Shown here piece after piece: positions 26,835 to 35,512 of a DNA stretch of 64,000 nt (positions are counted from its first letter, which is position 1; each line of letters begins with the position of its first letter). Under the pieces are notes generated by a model, which was not told where the DNA came from, searched no databases, and saw only the letters and a list, made by a program, of their open reading frames with translations. The stretch covers positions 37,084-101,083 of the forward strand of contig JAIETF010000051.1 in the NCBI GenBank assembly GCA_019745415.1, given 5' to 3'. Position numbers and translations under genes: made by a program. Origin of the DNA: Candidatus Obscuribacterales bacterium. Its GTDB lineage: Bacteria; Cyanobacteriota; Vampirovibrionia; Obscuribacterales; Obscuribacteraceae.

Positions 26835-27968
26835 TTAGTCAACTCTTTCGTGCGCATAGTTAAAATGAGCAGCACAAGCCCCTTCGGAAGAAACCATCAA
26901 AGCGCCAAGTGGTTTTTCAGGTCGACACTCTTTGCCAAAGAGGGCGCATTGATTGGGTTTGATCAAGCCTTTCAGAACTTCACCACAGGGTGTGGACGGA
27001 CCGCGACCTCTCTCGATTCGATCTTTCTCTAGTTCAATGCGATGATTTGCCAATACGTCAGCGAACCGAACTTCGGCATCGTATTGACTGAACTGCGGTC
27101 TAAGCTTCACAGCCGACTGCAAAATCGCGCCAAGACCACGCCATTCAAAAGTCGGACGCAATTCAAAGACTTTGGCAAGCACTGTCGATGCAGTGGCATT
27201 TGGCGCCCATGGCACCACCCGCGCATATTGGTTCTCGACCCGGGCTTCACCGTTATTGAGCTGTCTCAGCAAAAGCACGAGAGACTGCAAAATATCGAGC
27301 GGCTCAAAGCCAGAAACCACAACCGGTTTCTTATAGTCTCTGGCTATTTCGTCATAAGCGCAGGCACCAATGACGGTGGCGACATGACCAGGACCGATGA
27401 AACCGTCAATCTTTAGATCGGGATCATCAAGAACTGCCCGCATAGGCGGAATGACAGTCACATGATTGACAAAGACGGTAAAATTGCTGAGCCCTAATTC
27501 TTGCGCTTTCAATACGGTGAGAGCCGTAGCCGGCGCCGTGGTCTCAAAGCCTATGGCAAAGAAAACTACTTGACTTTGAGGATTATCAACCGCCAACTTA
27601 AGGGCATCGAGAGGCGAATAGACCATACGAATATCGAGTCCCCGCGCCTTCAACTCAAGAGCGCTGCCCGAATGCCCCGGCACTCTCATCATATCGCCAT
27701 AAGCAGCTAGAATGACATTCTTCTGCGCCGCCAGCTTCAGGCCTTCGTCTACGCGGTCCATAGGCAAGATACAAACTGGACAGCCCGGTCCATGAATAAA
27801 TTCCAGACTAGAAGGCAAAAGCTGTTCCAAGCCGAATCTATAGATGGAATGGGTATGCCCGCCGCAGACCTCCATGACTCTATAAGTCCGCCCATGCATG
27901 AGAGACTCAATTTCATTGACCGTCGACTTGATTAGCTCGGGGTCGCGAAACTCATCGACAAACTTCAT
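26835..27968 (-). CDS. hypD: HypD, Fe(CN)2CO assembly scaffold
   Basis: A 377-residue [4Fe-4S] protein that with HypC builds the Fe(CN)2CO unit. Family motifs: VMEVCGGHTHSIYR (about 36-49), HGPGCPVCILP (about 79-89), GFETTAPATA, PGHVATVIG and the C-terminal CALFGKECRPEKPLGALMVS with its cysteines. The start ATG overlaps the hypC stop by 4 bases, which fits the tight HypC-HypD complex. Confidence 0.97.
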   Translation of the reverse strand: MKFVDEFRDPELIKSTVNEIESLMHGRTYRVMEVCGGHTHSIYRFGLEQLLPSSLEFIHGPGCPVCILPMDRVDEGLKLAAQKNVILAAYGDMMRVPGHSGSALELKARGLDIRMVYSPLDALKLAVDNPQSQVVFFAIGFETTAPATALTVLKAQELGLSNFTVFVNHVTVIPPMRAVLDDPDLKIDGFIGPGHVATVIGACAYDEIARDYKKPVVVSGFEPLDILQSLVLLLRQLNNGEARVENQYARVVPWAPNATASTVLAKVFELRPTFEWRGLGAILQSAVKLRPQFSQYDAEVRFADVLANHRIELEKDRIERGRGPSTPCGEVLKGLIKPNQCALFGKECRPEKPLGALMVSSEGACAAHFNYAHERVD

Positions 27969-28240
27969 GACTGACCGTACCCGCGAGCCTCTTCGGCTGC
28001 CGCCACCGCCTCACCCAGCATGGCCAAGACTTCCAACTGTTCGCGTGCTTGCTCTTCACTGATTTTGCTCATGGCAAAGCCTACATGTATGAGCACCCAA
28101 TCACCAACCTCTACCTGAGCCCCTTCACCGCGCAAGAGATCGACACTTATCTCGCGCTTGACACCCGAGATATCGGCGAGAGCCATGCGCCTCTCTGCAT
28201 CTACGAAAGATTCAACTCTACCGGGGATGGCTAAACACAC
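27965..28240 (-). CDS. hypC: HypC, hydrogenase assembly chaperone
   Basis: A 91-residue protein that holds the iron unit with HypD and delivers it to the large subunit. The true start is the GTG at 28240, with GGGAG 7 bases upstream, because it gives the mature Met-Cys-Leu-Ala-Ile-Pro-Gly N-terminus whose Cys2 is essential. A longer reading from 28279 would bury that Cys and is rejected. The central GDWVLIHVGFAM is typical. The stop overlaps hypD by 4 bases. Confidence 0.96.
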   Translation of the reverse strand: MCLAIPGRVESFVDAERRMALADISGVKREISVDLLRGEGAQVEVGDWVLIHVGFAMSKISEEQAREQLEVLAMLGEAVAAAEEARGYGQS

Positions 28241-28336
28241 AATCAAACTCCCGAAAATGAAAGCAAGAATATAAAGCAAGCTTATCTAATAGTACCCGAT
28301 TCCAAACTAAGCCAGCACAAAACAAGTAAAGCCAGG

Positions 28337-28693
28337 CTAGTCAATCTCCATCGATACCAAGTCTAGATCAGCGCCGCTGCGCACATCGCCTGTAGCTTTA
28401 CCGCAGTACCCGCAAACGAATCGCAAGCTTCCACCAAGGCTTCCAGAGAGGGTGGAAATCTGATTGCAGTCTGAACAAAAAACTGTGACTGGCACATCCT
28501 CCACATTGAGAACCGCCCCGCTCATATCTGTCTCACTGACAGCCAATTGGTAGGCGGCAAGCAAAGCTTCTTTTACGACACCACTTAGTGGTCCCAGCTT
28601 GACATTCAAAGCGAGAATCTTGCTTCCTCCATTCCTTTTGAGCTCATTGGAAGCCAGTTCAATCAAGCTCATGGCAATCGAAAGTTCATGCAT
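28337..28693 (-). CDS. hypA: HypA, nickel insertion protein
   Basis: A 118-residue nickel and zinc protein that works with HypB. The N-terminal MHEL (His2 binds nickel) is followed by SIAMSLIELA. The zinc site is two pairs, CSDC and CGYC, at about residues 73-76 and 94-97. Length and order are normal. It sits between hypB and hypC in the operon. Confidence 0.96.
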   Translation of the reverse strand: MHELSIAMSLIELASNELKRNGGSKILALNVKLGPLSGVVKEALLAAYQLAVSETDMSGAVLNVEDVPVTVFCSDCNQISTLSGSLGGSLRFVCGYCGKATGDVRSGADLDLVSMEID

Positions 28694-28740
28694 TTATTAA
28701 TCTCTAGAGAACCAAGAACAGTTGCCGCCATCGCCTCTAT

Positions 28741-29883
28741 CTACTGAATCAGCAATCCCGGTGCACTTTGCTGCTTAAGCGAAAGCAAGTGATCGATAAG
28801 CTTCTGACAAAAGACTTCCAAACCTTCTCCGGTCTTGGCTGAAACTTGGACAATCTCCACTTCCGGCTTGAGTGAACGAATATTCTTGAGAGCCAGCTCA
28901 CGATCAAATTCACAGGCATCGGCAAGATCTGACTTACTCAGAACGACCAGATCGGCAAAATGGAAAGCTGGTGGATACTTGAGCGGTTTATCTTCACCTT
29001 CGGCAGCAGAAAGAACCGTGATACGAAGCCCCTCACCAAGGTCAAAGGTAGCTGGACAAACCAGATTGCCGACATTTTCAATAAAAAGAATATCGAGTTG
29101 CGTCGGGTCAACCGCTAAATCAGAAAGAGACCGCGCTAGCATGGCGGCATCAAGATGACAAAGAGTGCCCGTTGATATCTGCACCACCGGGGCACCCGAC
29201 TGACGCAGCCGGACAGCATCATTGTCCGTCTCAAGATCACCCACCACAACGCCGCAATTCAAATTTCTGCCATCAACCTGCTTTTGCCTGAGCATCTTGA
29301 TTGCCTCAGTAAGAAGCTTGGTCTTCCCGGCGCCAGGCGATGAAAGCACATTGACAGCAAGCACGCGACTGCCGGCAAAGAAACCTCTATTGCGAGCCGC
29401 CTGCAGATTATTGGCATTCATGATGCTTTTATGCACGGCAACGACTGTATTTTTATGGTCGTGGTCCTGTGAATCTGGATGCTCGTGGCTGTGAGCATGG
29501 TCATGCGAGTGCTCGTGAGCATGGTCATGCGAATGCTCGTGGGCATGGTCATGCGAGTGCTCGTGAGCATGGTCATGCGAGTGCTCGTGGGCATGGTCAT
29601 GCGAATGCTCGTGGGCATGGTCATGCGAATGCTCGTGGGCATGCGAATGGGTGTGTTTATGCGCATGGGCATGGGAATGTGCATGTCCGTCATCATGCGT
29701 GTGTTCATGAGTGTGTTCATGCGTATGTTCATGAGCGTGTTCATGAGCGTGTTCATGAAAATGATTATGAGAATTTTCATGCTCGTGATTATGGTCTTGA
29801 CTATGCGCATGATCGTGCTGGGACATTTTCCCGCCGCTGAACTTTGGCTTCCCTGGAAGTCCGCAACCACATTCAGTACACAT
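28741..29883 (-). CDS. hypB: HypB, nickel-binding GTPase with long His-rich region
   Basis: A 380-residue GTPase that loads nickel into the large subunit. The start MCTECGCG holds the high-affinity metal motif C-x-x-C-G-C. Residues about 20-145 are almost only His, Asp, Glu, Ala, Ser and Thr, with an H-S-H-D-H-A-H-E unit repeated; this is longer than in most HypB proteins and should store many nickel ions. The G domain follows: SSPGAGKTKLL (P-loop), GDLETDNDA, IENVGNLVCP, VLSKSDLAD. The repeat is encoded by a 24-base tandem repeat. Confidence 0.97.
   Translation of the reverse strand: MCTECGCGLPGKPKFSGGKMSQHDHAHSQDHNHEHENSHNHFHEHAHEHAHEHTHEHTHEHTHDDGHAHSHAHAHKHTHSHAHEHSHDHAHEHSHDHAHEHSHDHAHEHSHDHAHEHSHDHAHEHSHDHAHSHEHPDSQDHDHKNTVVAVHKSIMNANNLQAARNRGFFAGSRVLAVNVLSSPGAGKTKLLTEAIKMLRQKQVDGRNLNCGVVVGDLETDNDAVRLRQSGAPVVQISTGTLCHLDAAMLARSLSDLAVDPTQLDILFIENVGNLVCPATFDLGEGLRITVLSAAEGEDKPLKYPPAFHFADLVVLSKSDLADACEFDRELALKNIRSLKPEVEIVQVSAKTGEGLEVFCQKLIDHLLSLKQQSAPGLLIQ
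29493..29636. repeat. Six 24-base tandem repeats within hypB
   Basis: Six nearly identical 24-base units (gagcatggtcatgcga plus gtgctcgt, with a few third-position changes) encode the octapeptide repeat of the HypB histidine region on the minus strand. More degenerate His codons continue to about 29815. The repeat is prone to length change by slippage. Confidence 0.9.
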
Positions 29884-29960
29884 AGCTTTACTCCTGCACT
29901 ATCTTGTTTTATCTAATCTTAGCTTGCCCAAGGCCGCTTACCCAAAATAAAATCTTAACT

Positions 29961-30707
29961 TCAGCCAAAAATCTTTTGCAGATCGGGTAGCCCATTTTCA
30001 TTTCCAAACAGAAAAGCAAACCCCACATAAAGTCCTACAAAGCCAGTCGCCAAGCCAAAGACCTTAGAAAAAAACCGAGATCGCAAAGCGGCGGCAAAAC
30101 CGCAATAACCAAGCGTCGCCACCAGTAAATTACACAGCAAGAGCCCAAACACGAAAGAGAGAAGCATAAAAACGCCGGTCAAAAGAGCCCCCTGCCCTGC
30201 CACCGCCGTCAGTATCAAGACTTGTGAACCGGTTTCGGCTCCGATGCCGTGAATGACACCGATCAAAAAAGCAGCCAACAAGCCGTTTCTCGGCACAGCA
30301 TAATTACCAAGTCGACTATTAACCAAATCAAAGAGCACGGCTCCGCGACTATCAATATGGCTATCTGGATCGTTTGCAGAAAGAGCCCGGTAAATCACGA
30401 AAAGCCCCAAACCAAGCAGAGTCAGTCCAACACATCGCTCCATCAATGGGTCCAACCAGGCCGGCAAGATCGTGGCAAAGCAAAGAGCAATGATCCCAAG
30501 GAAAACAACGACTAATCCGTGTCCAAAGGCATAAAGCATAGGCGCTCGTATCGCCCTTGCGCTATCCTGCAAGATAGTTTCGACGCCCACTCGTTTCTCG
30601 GAACCGATAATATCAACGATGGCGGCAATATGATCCCAATCGACACCGTGGCGGAACCCCAATAAAAGCGCATTCAACAAGAGCAAAGCCGATGTCATAC
30701 TTACCAA
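29961..30707 (-). CDS. Nickel/cobalt permease, NiCoT/HoxN-like
   Basis: A 248-residue integral membrane protein with about six to seven hydrophobic segments. The signature GFRHGVDWDHIAAI (residues about 17-30) is the H-x-x-x-D-H-I metal motif of nickel/cobalt transporters, and GVIHGIGAETGSQ is the second conserved helix. It lies 77 bases upstream of hypB and is read in the same direction, so nickel uptake is the likely task. It is shorter than classical HoxN (about 350 residues) and closer to compact NicO-type permeases. Confidence 0.9.
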   Translation of the reverse strand: MVSMTSALLLLNALLLGFRHGVDWDHIAAIVDIIGSEKRVGVETILQDSARAIRAPMLYAFGHGLVVVFLGIIALCFATILPAWLDPLMERCVGLTLLGLGLFVIYRALSANDPDSHIDSRGAVLFDLVNSRLGNYAVPRNGLLAAFLIGVIHGIGAETGSQVLILTAVAGQGALLTGVFMLLSFVFGLLLCNLLVATLGYCGFAAALRSRFFSKVFGLATGFVGLYVGFAFLFGNENGLPDLQKIFG

Positions 30708-30728
30708 AATGAAACCATGGTAGAGCCT

Positions 30729-31628
30729 CTATACCTGTCCTACCCAGTTCTTCCCCTTAGATACCTGCAACCATTGCTCACGAATTGCATTCATTTCCGG
30801 CTGACTGAGCGGACCCTTCTCGAGAAGCAAAGCATTGGAACGCCAACGCCCCGGCACCTTGGTTCCGACAATCATGGTGTGCACGCCTGGCACCGAATAA
30901 GTAAAGCGAAGCGCCCTTGCTCCGATAGACTCCGAGCTTCCATCCAAGAAGTCGTAACCCAGAGCTCTCATTCGTTCCCAATACTCAACCACATAACTGT
31001 TATCAGGACGGGAGGGAAAGCGCCAGACCGCGTTACCAATCGGACGCTTAGCAATAACGCCCATTCCTTTTTCTCGAGCAAGGGGCAAAGTGAGATCGAT
31101 ACACTCTTGATCAAAGATGGAAAGCGAAGTCTGAAGTGTTTCAAACACATTCATTTCCACAGCATAGCGAGCATCGGCACCATCACCGCTATAACCAATA
31201 AATCGCACCTTCCCTGATTGCTTCAATTCAAGCAAGGCTTCCACAACTTCACCTTTCTCGAGCACTTCCTTGCTGCAACTGTGCAATTGCAAAAGGTCTA
31301 CATAATCGGTCTTGAGACGACGCAAACTTCTCTCAAGACTGCCTTTTATCTCGGGCTTACTCCAAGCTGGATTGTAAAAGGTTCCTTCATGTCCGCACTT
31401 GGTAAAAAGAAAGAACTCTGAGCGCCTGTGGCTAACCGACTGGCCTAGCATTTCCTCGCTTGTCAAATAGCATTCTGCTGTATCGACCGAGTTGAGACCT
31501 GCATCCAGCGCTTCTTGCATAAGACGATCCACAGTAGCCTGGTCGGCGCCCTCGTAGCCTATCTCAGCGGCACCAAAGCCGAGCACGCTTACTTCCATGC
31601 CGGTCTTGCCAAGTATGCGCTTTTCCAT
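30729..31628 (-). CDS. Aldo/keto reductase
   Basis: A 299-residue NADPH-dependent oxidoreductase of the AKR superfamily. The catalytic tetrad is visible: Asp and Tyr in VDTAECYL, Lys in FTKCGH, and His in LLQLHS. The C-terminus has GTKVPGRW near the usual cofactor loop. It is transcribed in the same direction as the nickel permease, only 21 bases upstream, so it may head the permease-hyp transcript. No biochemical link to nickel is evident. Confidence 0.92.
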   Translation of the reverse strand: MEKRILGKTGMEVSVLGFGAAEIGYEGADQATVDRLMQEALDAGLNSVDTAECYLTSEEMLGQSVSHRRSEFFLFTKCGHEGTFYNPAWSKPEIKGSLERSLRRLKTDYVDLLQLHSCSKEVLEKGEVVEALLELKQSGKVRFIGYSGDGADARYAVEMNVFETLQTSLSIFDQECIDLTLPLAREKGMGVIAKRPIGNAVWRFPSRPDNSYVVEYWERMRALGYDFLDGSSESIGARALRFTYSVPGVHTMIVGTKVPGRWRSNALLLEKGPLSQPEMNAIREQWLQVSKGKNWVGQV

Positions 31629-31704
31629 AGTTCATTTCTCCCTAGAATGTGCGCTAGACTAACGCGAATCACGGCAAGTTTGCATTAGAGGCAAAACTTA
31701 GTTA

Positions 31705-32121
31705 ATGGAAACCCCCAAAATACTGGTAGCAGGCACGGCAGAACCCACAATCAGATTAGTTCGAGAAGCACTCGAGCCCCTTGATTACCAGATTGTGACT
31801 GCAAGAGCGATGTCTGTAGCCCTTTTCTTGGCCCAGAAGAACCTGCCAGAGCTGATTGTTTCACCGCTTGAAATGCTCGACGGCGACGGATTCAGCTTTC
31901 TATACGAATTAAAGCTCGACGAGGAACTTCAAGACATCCCCTTCGTCTTCTGCCTCAGTTCGCAACCCGAAACCCAAACTGAATTACAAGCCATGAAGGA
32001 GGGCGCCACAAAAGTGGTCGTCAATTCTATGGCTCCTTTGGAATTCAGAAGTTTGGTCAATCCACTCATCTTGGACAGATTGACCAGCAAAGGCAAAAGA
32101 CAAGAACATACGCCCGAGTAG
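31705..32121 (+). CDS. Degenerate response-regulator receiver protein
   Basis: A 138-residue single-domain protein with a receiver-like layout: KILVAG start, an LIVSPLEM strand and a K-V-V-V-N-S strand near the end. The phosphorylation Asp is replaced by Ser (L-I-V-S-P) and the acidic pair at the start is missing (T-A-E-P), so normal phosphotransfer is unlikely. The Lys of the conserved K-P pair is retained as ATKVVV. There is no output domain. It is divergent from the aldo/keto reductase across 76 bases. Confidence 0.75.
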   Translation: METPKILVAGTAEPTIRLVREALEPLDYQIVTARAMSVALFLAQKNLPELIVSPLEMLDGDGFSFLYELKLDEELQDIPFVFCLSSQPETQTELQAMKEGATKVVVNSMAPLEFRSLVNPLILDRLTSKGKRQEHTPE

Positions 32122-32210
32122 AAAAAGAGACCCAATCAATTTTCGCAAGAGAACGAAGCACACATAGACATCAATTTGCTACGAATAACAAAATGCACCA
32201 GGAGCACCCA

Positions 32211-32885
32211 ATGAAATCCGCCTTCAAAACCAAAAAACTCAACTCAACTTTCGCCCTCAGTTCACTCTTCTCACTCAGCGCTATTATGGCACTAGGCACA
32301 ACGGTCACCATTGCAGACAATGCAGCGATAGCTGCCGGCGCCACCAGCGCCAATGTCTGGAACATCGACTCTTCCCATTCGGATGCCGGTTTTGCAGTCA
32401 AACACTTGATGATTTCCAATGTCAAAGGCACCTTCACTAATGTAGCCGGTACTGTCGAGTATGACGGCAAGAATCCCAACAGCATCAAAGTTGATGCCAC
32501 CATAGATACCACCACCGTCAACACCGGTGACAAAGGTCGCGATGAACACCTTCGCGGCGCCGACTTCTTCGATACCGAGAAGTTTCCCAAAATGACTTTC
32601 AAATCGAAGAAAGTAAAGTCGTTAGGGAAAGGCAAAGTTGCCATCACAGGCGATCTCACCATCAAGGGTGTCACCAAAGAAGTCGTCTTGACGGTCGACG
32701 GACCAAGCAAAGAAGTAAAAGATCCCTGGGGCAATACAAAAATCGCCGCTTCGGCCACCACGAAAATTCAACGCAAAGACTTCGGCATCACCTATAACAA
32801 AGTGATGGACAACGGCGGCACTGTAATCTCAGACGATGTGGCCATAACACTCGAAATCGAAGCCGGCAAGAAGGCAGAGAAATAA
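32211..32885 (+). CDS. Secreted YceI-family protein
   Basis: A 224-residue protein with a signal peptide (residues 1 to about 43) and the YceI beta-barrel: WNIDSSHSDAGFAVKHLMISNVKGTF, the R-D-E-H-L-R-G-A-D-F-F segment and the late F-G-I-T-Y-N-K-V motif. YceI proteins bind isoprenoid-type lipids in the periplasm. The ATG at 32211 has AGGAG 7 bases upstream, which is better than the ATG at 32193. A strong hairpin follows the gene. Confidence 0.93.
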   Translation: MKSAFKTKKLNSTFALSSLFSLSAIMALGTTVTIADNAAIAAGATSANVWNIDSSHSDAGFAVKHLMISNVKGTFTNVAGTVEYDGKNPNSIKVDATIDTTTVNTGDKGRDEHLRGADFFDTEKFPKMTFKSKKVKSLGKGKVAITGDLTIKGVTKEVVLTVDGPSKEVKDPWGNTKIAASATTKIQRKDFGITYNKVMDNGGTVISDDVAITLEIEAGKKAEK

Positions 32886-32946
32886 GAAACCGCGCCATTT
32901 GCCGAGAGAAAAGCAAATATTTCACGGCAATTGGACCAATAGAGAA

Positions 32947-32989
32947 AAGAAGAGAAGAGGAAGCGTCGAATGCTTCCTCTTCTTTTCTT
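32947..32989. terminator. Strong bidirectional terminator
   Basis: An 18-bp near-perfect stem (one G-T pair) rich in AGAAGAGGAAGC and its complement encloses a 7-base loop. It stands between two convergent genes, the YceI gene and the minus-strand gene ending at 33028. The right arm is T-rich, and the mirror arm gives T-rich RNA on the other strand. Confidence 0.85.
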
Positions 32990-33027
32990 CTGAGACTAGC
33001 AGAATGAAACAGACAGCAATTAGGCGG

Positions 33028-34095
33028 TTACATCTTTGCCGCAGGTATAGAGTCTGAACTCGGTTTTCTACCCACGCCAGCACCAGCAGCGCCAGTTCTC
33101 TCGGCGAACCGCTTAGCATCAAGCAGTGACTGATTAATCACGCCTTCGGGGATATTTGCCTCTAGGGAAGAAGACTTCGGTGCAACCTTTGGTCTATCGA
33201 ATGATGGATTTAAAAATCTATCAAACCAGGGCTCAGTTACTACTGCACCAGGTCTTTCAGCAGCCCGCTTAGCGTCAAGCAGCCCCTGATTATTCACTCC
33301 TTGCGGAATGTTCATATCTACAGACTGTCTCATGGGCGAACCAGAAGCACCTCTGTAGCCAGAATTCACCATTCGATTTACATCTGTTCGGACCAAGGCT
33401 GCACCTGTCAGTTCCATAGCTGAACCTAGGAGAGCGCCCTGCGCCAGAGTGCGTGCAAGCCCTCCAGCTGTAATTTCTTCCTGATTGAGACCCTTGTTTG
33501 TTGCCTCAAAGGCAACACCACCCGTGCCACCAGCCACGGCACCTCGCACCAAGCTGTCGGCCGCACCGTAGCGAGAACCAACTGCGAGCATACCCAATCT
33601 AGAAGCTTCGAAGGTACCCATAAAGGCCGCCATTGAAAGTCCATTCTTCACTCTTTCTTCTGCTAGGTTGTTACCTTCCGTAGGCTGTAATAACCCACCA
33701 TAAGCAGCTCCTAAAGTGGCGTTCTTAGCCACGCCACCCACAATCGATCTGCTTCCAGGCGCAAACCTTGCCATGCCTACAATTTGCAAACCTGATCCTA
33801 CGATTTCGCCTGCCATGTAAGCATAGCCCGCCAAATCCGACTTAGGATCAGGACGACTCGCAATGGAAACAGGCTTATAGTCTCTGCCGTTGGCTAACTG
33901 GGAGGCGCCATTTACACTATTCTCTAAAGAGCGAAGCATACCGTTTCCGAAAGCACTAATCGGATTGGAAACTTCCTTTTGGACTTCTTTTTCTGTCAGA
34001 CTTCTATGCAACTCATTTAAGAGAGCCCTGCTAGAATCTTGCACACCGGTGTCAGGAAATACAGAAGCCGCTTCTCTTGCAATTTCGTTATTCAT
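33028..34095 (-). CDS. Glycine/alanine-rich protein with repeated motif, function unknown
   Basis: A 355-residue protein starting MNNEIAREAA at the ATG at 34095; an upstream ATG at 34185 adds a non-conserved leader. The middle (residues about 90-240) is rich in Gly and Ala with several short hydrophobic stretches, possibly membrane-inserting. Near the C-terminus a 20-residue motif occurs twice, N-I-P-x-G-V-x-N-Q-x-LLDAKR-x-AER-x-GA. No signal peptide. The family is unknown. It resembles other large signal-less proteins of this window in style. Confidence 0.7.
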   Translation of the reverse strand: MNNEIAREAASVFPDTGVQDSSRALLNELHRSLTEKEVQKEVSNPISAFGNGMLRSLENSVNGASQLANGRDYKPVSIASRPDPKSDLAGYAYMAGEIVGSGLQIVGMARFAPGSRSIVGGVAKNATLGAAYGGLLQPTEGNNLAEERVKNGLSMAAFMGTFEASRLGMLAVGSRYGAADSLVRGAVAGGTGGVAFEATNKGLNQEEITAGGLARTLAQGALLGSAMELTGAALVRTDVNRMVNSGYRGASGSPMRQSVDMNIPQGVNNQGLLDAKRAAERPGAVVTEPWFDRFLNPSFDRPKVAPKSSSLEANIPEGVINQSLLDAKRFAERTGAAGAGVGRKPSSDSIPAAKM

Positions 34096-34266
34096 TTTTG
34101 TTTCTCTGCGTGGGGGGTGATTGCAATATCGCACGATGCATGTAATCAGCTTGTAAAAGGGCAAAGACAAATCTGCGGAAAACACGAAAGGAGTTATCTG
34201 CGTAATCCAGACGTTGCTGTAGCACCAAACTAGAAACAGCTTCGATGTCCAACTTAGTTTGCTCTT

Positions 34267-34296
34267 GGTTTGATTCTCAAATTAACGAATCAAGCC
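34267..34296 (-). terminator. Possible hairpin after the transposase-derived gene
   Basis: GGTTTGATTC and GAATCAAGCC (one mismatch) flank a 10-base AT-rich loop directly downstream of the stop of the minus-strand gene at 34297. No T-run follows, so the terminator call is weak. Confidence 0.35.
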
Positions 34297-35418
34297 CTAA
34301 AATACATGAGAAACTTCATCCATAAAATCAGACAAGCACGGTTGATTCAACCTAATTGGCAGGACTGCCGCACTGGCATATGTTCGTAGACGTCTGGACC
34401 CTATATATGAGCTTTCAATACACATACTCATAAAGGAAGCCACTGCCTCCTGAGCTACTAAACTGTTAGCAAAGCCAAGATATAAACTCAGATACTTTCG
34501 ACTGACGCCTCGCACAATTCCTAAAGACAGCCTGCAGAAAAGTGCTATTGCGTCCAAAATAGATTTTGAATTGCCTGGTTCTTTTCGCATCACTTCTTCT
34601 CTGAGAGTAGTTAGTCCCGAATCAACTTTCTGACACAACTTGAATCTATTACCAGCTATTGCAGAAATCTCGCCATCAAGCTCTAAATCCGTGATTGCGG
34701 CTAGAACATCACTGCTGCTATGCCTAGTTGTATTTCTAATTTCATCTAGACTTCTACTGCCTTCCTTTAGCGCTGAAATAACAGCACTGCGCACAGGGTC
34801 TCTTTCTGAAGCAGTCACATCTACCCAGGAACCATCTGCACTATCGGTGTGATTATCATGACATGAAGACTCATCTGCCCCCTGTTGCAGTTCGCAGGAG
34901 GGTTTAACCATGGCAGGTGTAAGGAAGGAGCGCTTCCTAAAGAACAGACGAAACTCGCTAAGACCAAACCCGACACTCTCGAAGACTCCTGAGTTTTCCT
35001 CGATTAAATACAGAGTAGACTTAAGAATATGGAGAGCAGAAGATTGCGAAATACCTATGGCTTGTGCGAACCACTTCGAACTAACATAAAACTCGTTCTC
35101 CACAATCCAGATCGCAAAGAACCAAGCTCTGACTTTTTTGATACCGTGGAAGAAAGTTCCAGCCGTTATCGAACTTCTCTTTTTGCAGTCATTACAACTG
35201 AGTGTTCTTGAGTCTTGCTGCACTTCAACCTTATCAGCACCACACCATCGACATCTTAGTTTGTCACAAGCAGCGAACTCATGAACAAGGCTAGACCAGC
35301 AACTTTCATCATTAGGAAATTGCTCAATAAACTTAGCTAACAATAGCTGCCTAGCCTCCTGGTAAGCAGGCTCGAACATATCAAACAATCTAGCACGGCA
35401 ACTCTTCTCTTCACTCAT
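34297..35418 (-). CDS. Transposase-derived putative DNA-binding regulator (IS1595 N-terminus plus winged helix)
   Basis: A 373-residue protein. Residues 50-140 match the N-terminus of IS1595-family transposases: a zinc ribbon with C56-x-x-C59 and C75-x-x-C78, then SSITAGTFFHGIKKVRAWFFAIW, then a helix-turn-helix region GISQSSALHIL. The DDE catalytic core expected after this is absent. Instead, residues 208-262 look like a winged helix of the DprA C-terminal type (a D-P-x-x-x-x-V-I-x-A-L start and LELDGEI). The C-terminal GVSRKYL segment (304-310) resembles the end of IS1595 transposases. GGAGAAGG precedes the ATG. No terminal inverted repeats were found. I infer a domesticated regulator, not an active transposase. 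Confidence 0.7.
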   Translation of the reverse strand: MSEEKSCRARLFDMFEPAYQEARQLLLAKFIEQFPNDESCWSSLVHEFAACDKLRCRWCGADKVEVQQDSRTLSCNDCKKRSSITAGTFFHGIKKVRAWFFAIWIVENEFYVSSKWFAQAIGISQSSALHILKSTLYLIEENSGVFESVGFGLSEFRLFFRKRSFLTPAMVKPSCELQQGADESSCHDNHTDSADGSWVDVTASERDPVRSAVISALKEGSRSLDEIRNTTRHSSSDVLAAITDLELDGEISAIAGNRFKLCQKVDSGLTTLREEVMRKEPGNSKSILDAIALFCRLSLGIVRGVSRKYLSLYLGFANSLVAQEAVASFMSMCIESSYIGSRRLRTYASAAVLPIRLNQPCLSDFMDEVSHVF

Positions 35419-35512
35419 GACCTTCTCCTACGCTCATCCAAGTTAATAAACGTAATTTCGAGCCAAAAAGTTCAATCTTTTGGAAAGAAAAAAATTAAAA
35501 ATTGTCTTGCCT

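Noticed and set aside
28241..28279. Longer HypC start at 28279
   Set aside because: It would place 13 hydrophobic residues before the essential Met-Cys; the GTG at 28240 has a proper ribosome site.
29493..29636. Possible CRISPR array
   Set aside because: The 24-base units are contiguous with no spacers and encode the His repeat of HypB.
29469..29916. Plus-strand frames across the hypB repeat, rich in Met/Val/Arg or His/Gly
   Set aside because: They are read-through of the tandem repeat opposite the HypB histidine region, not genes.
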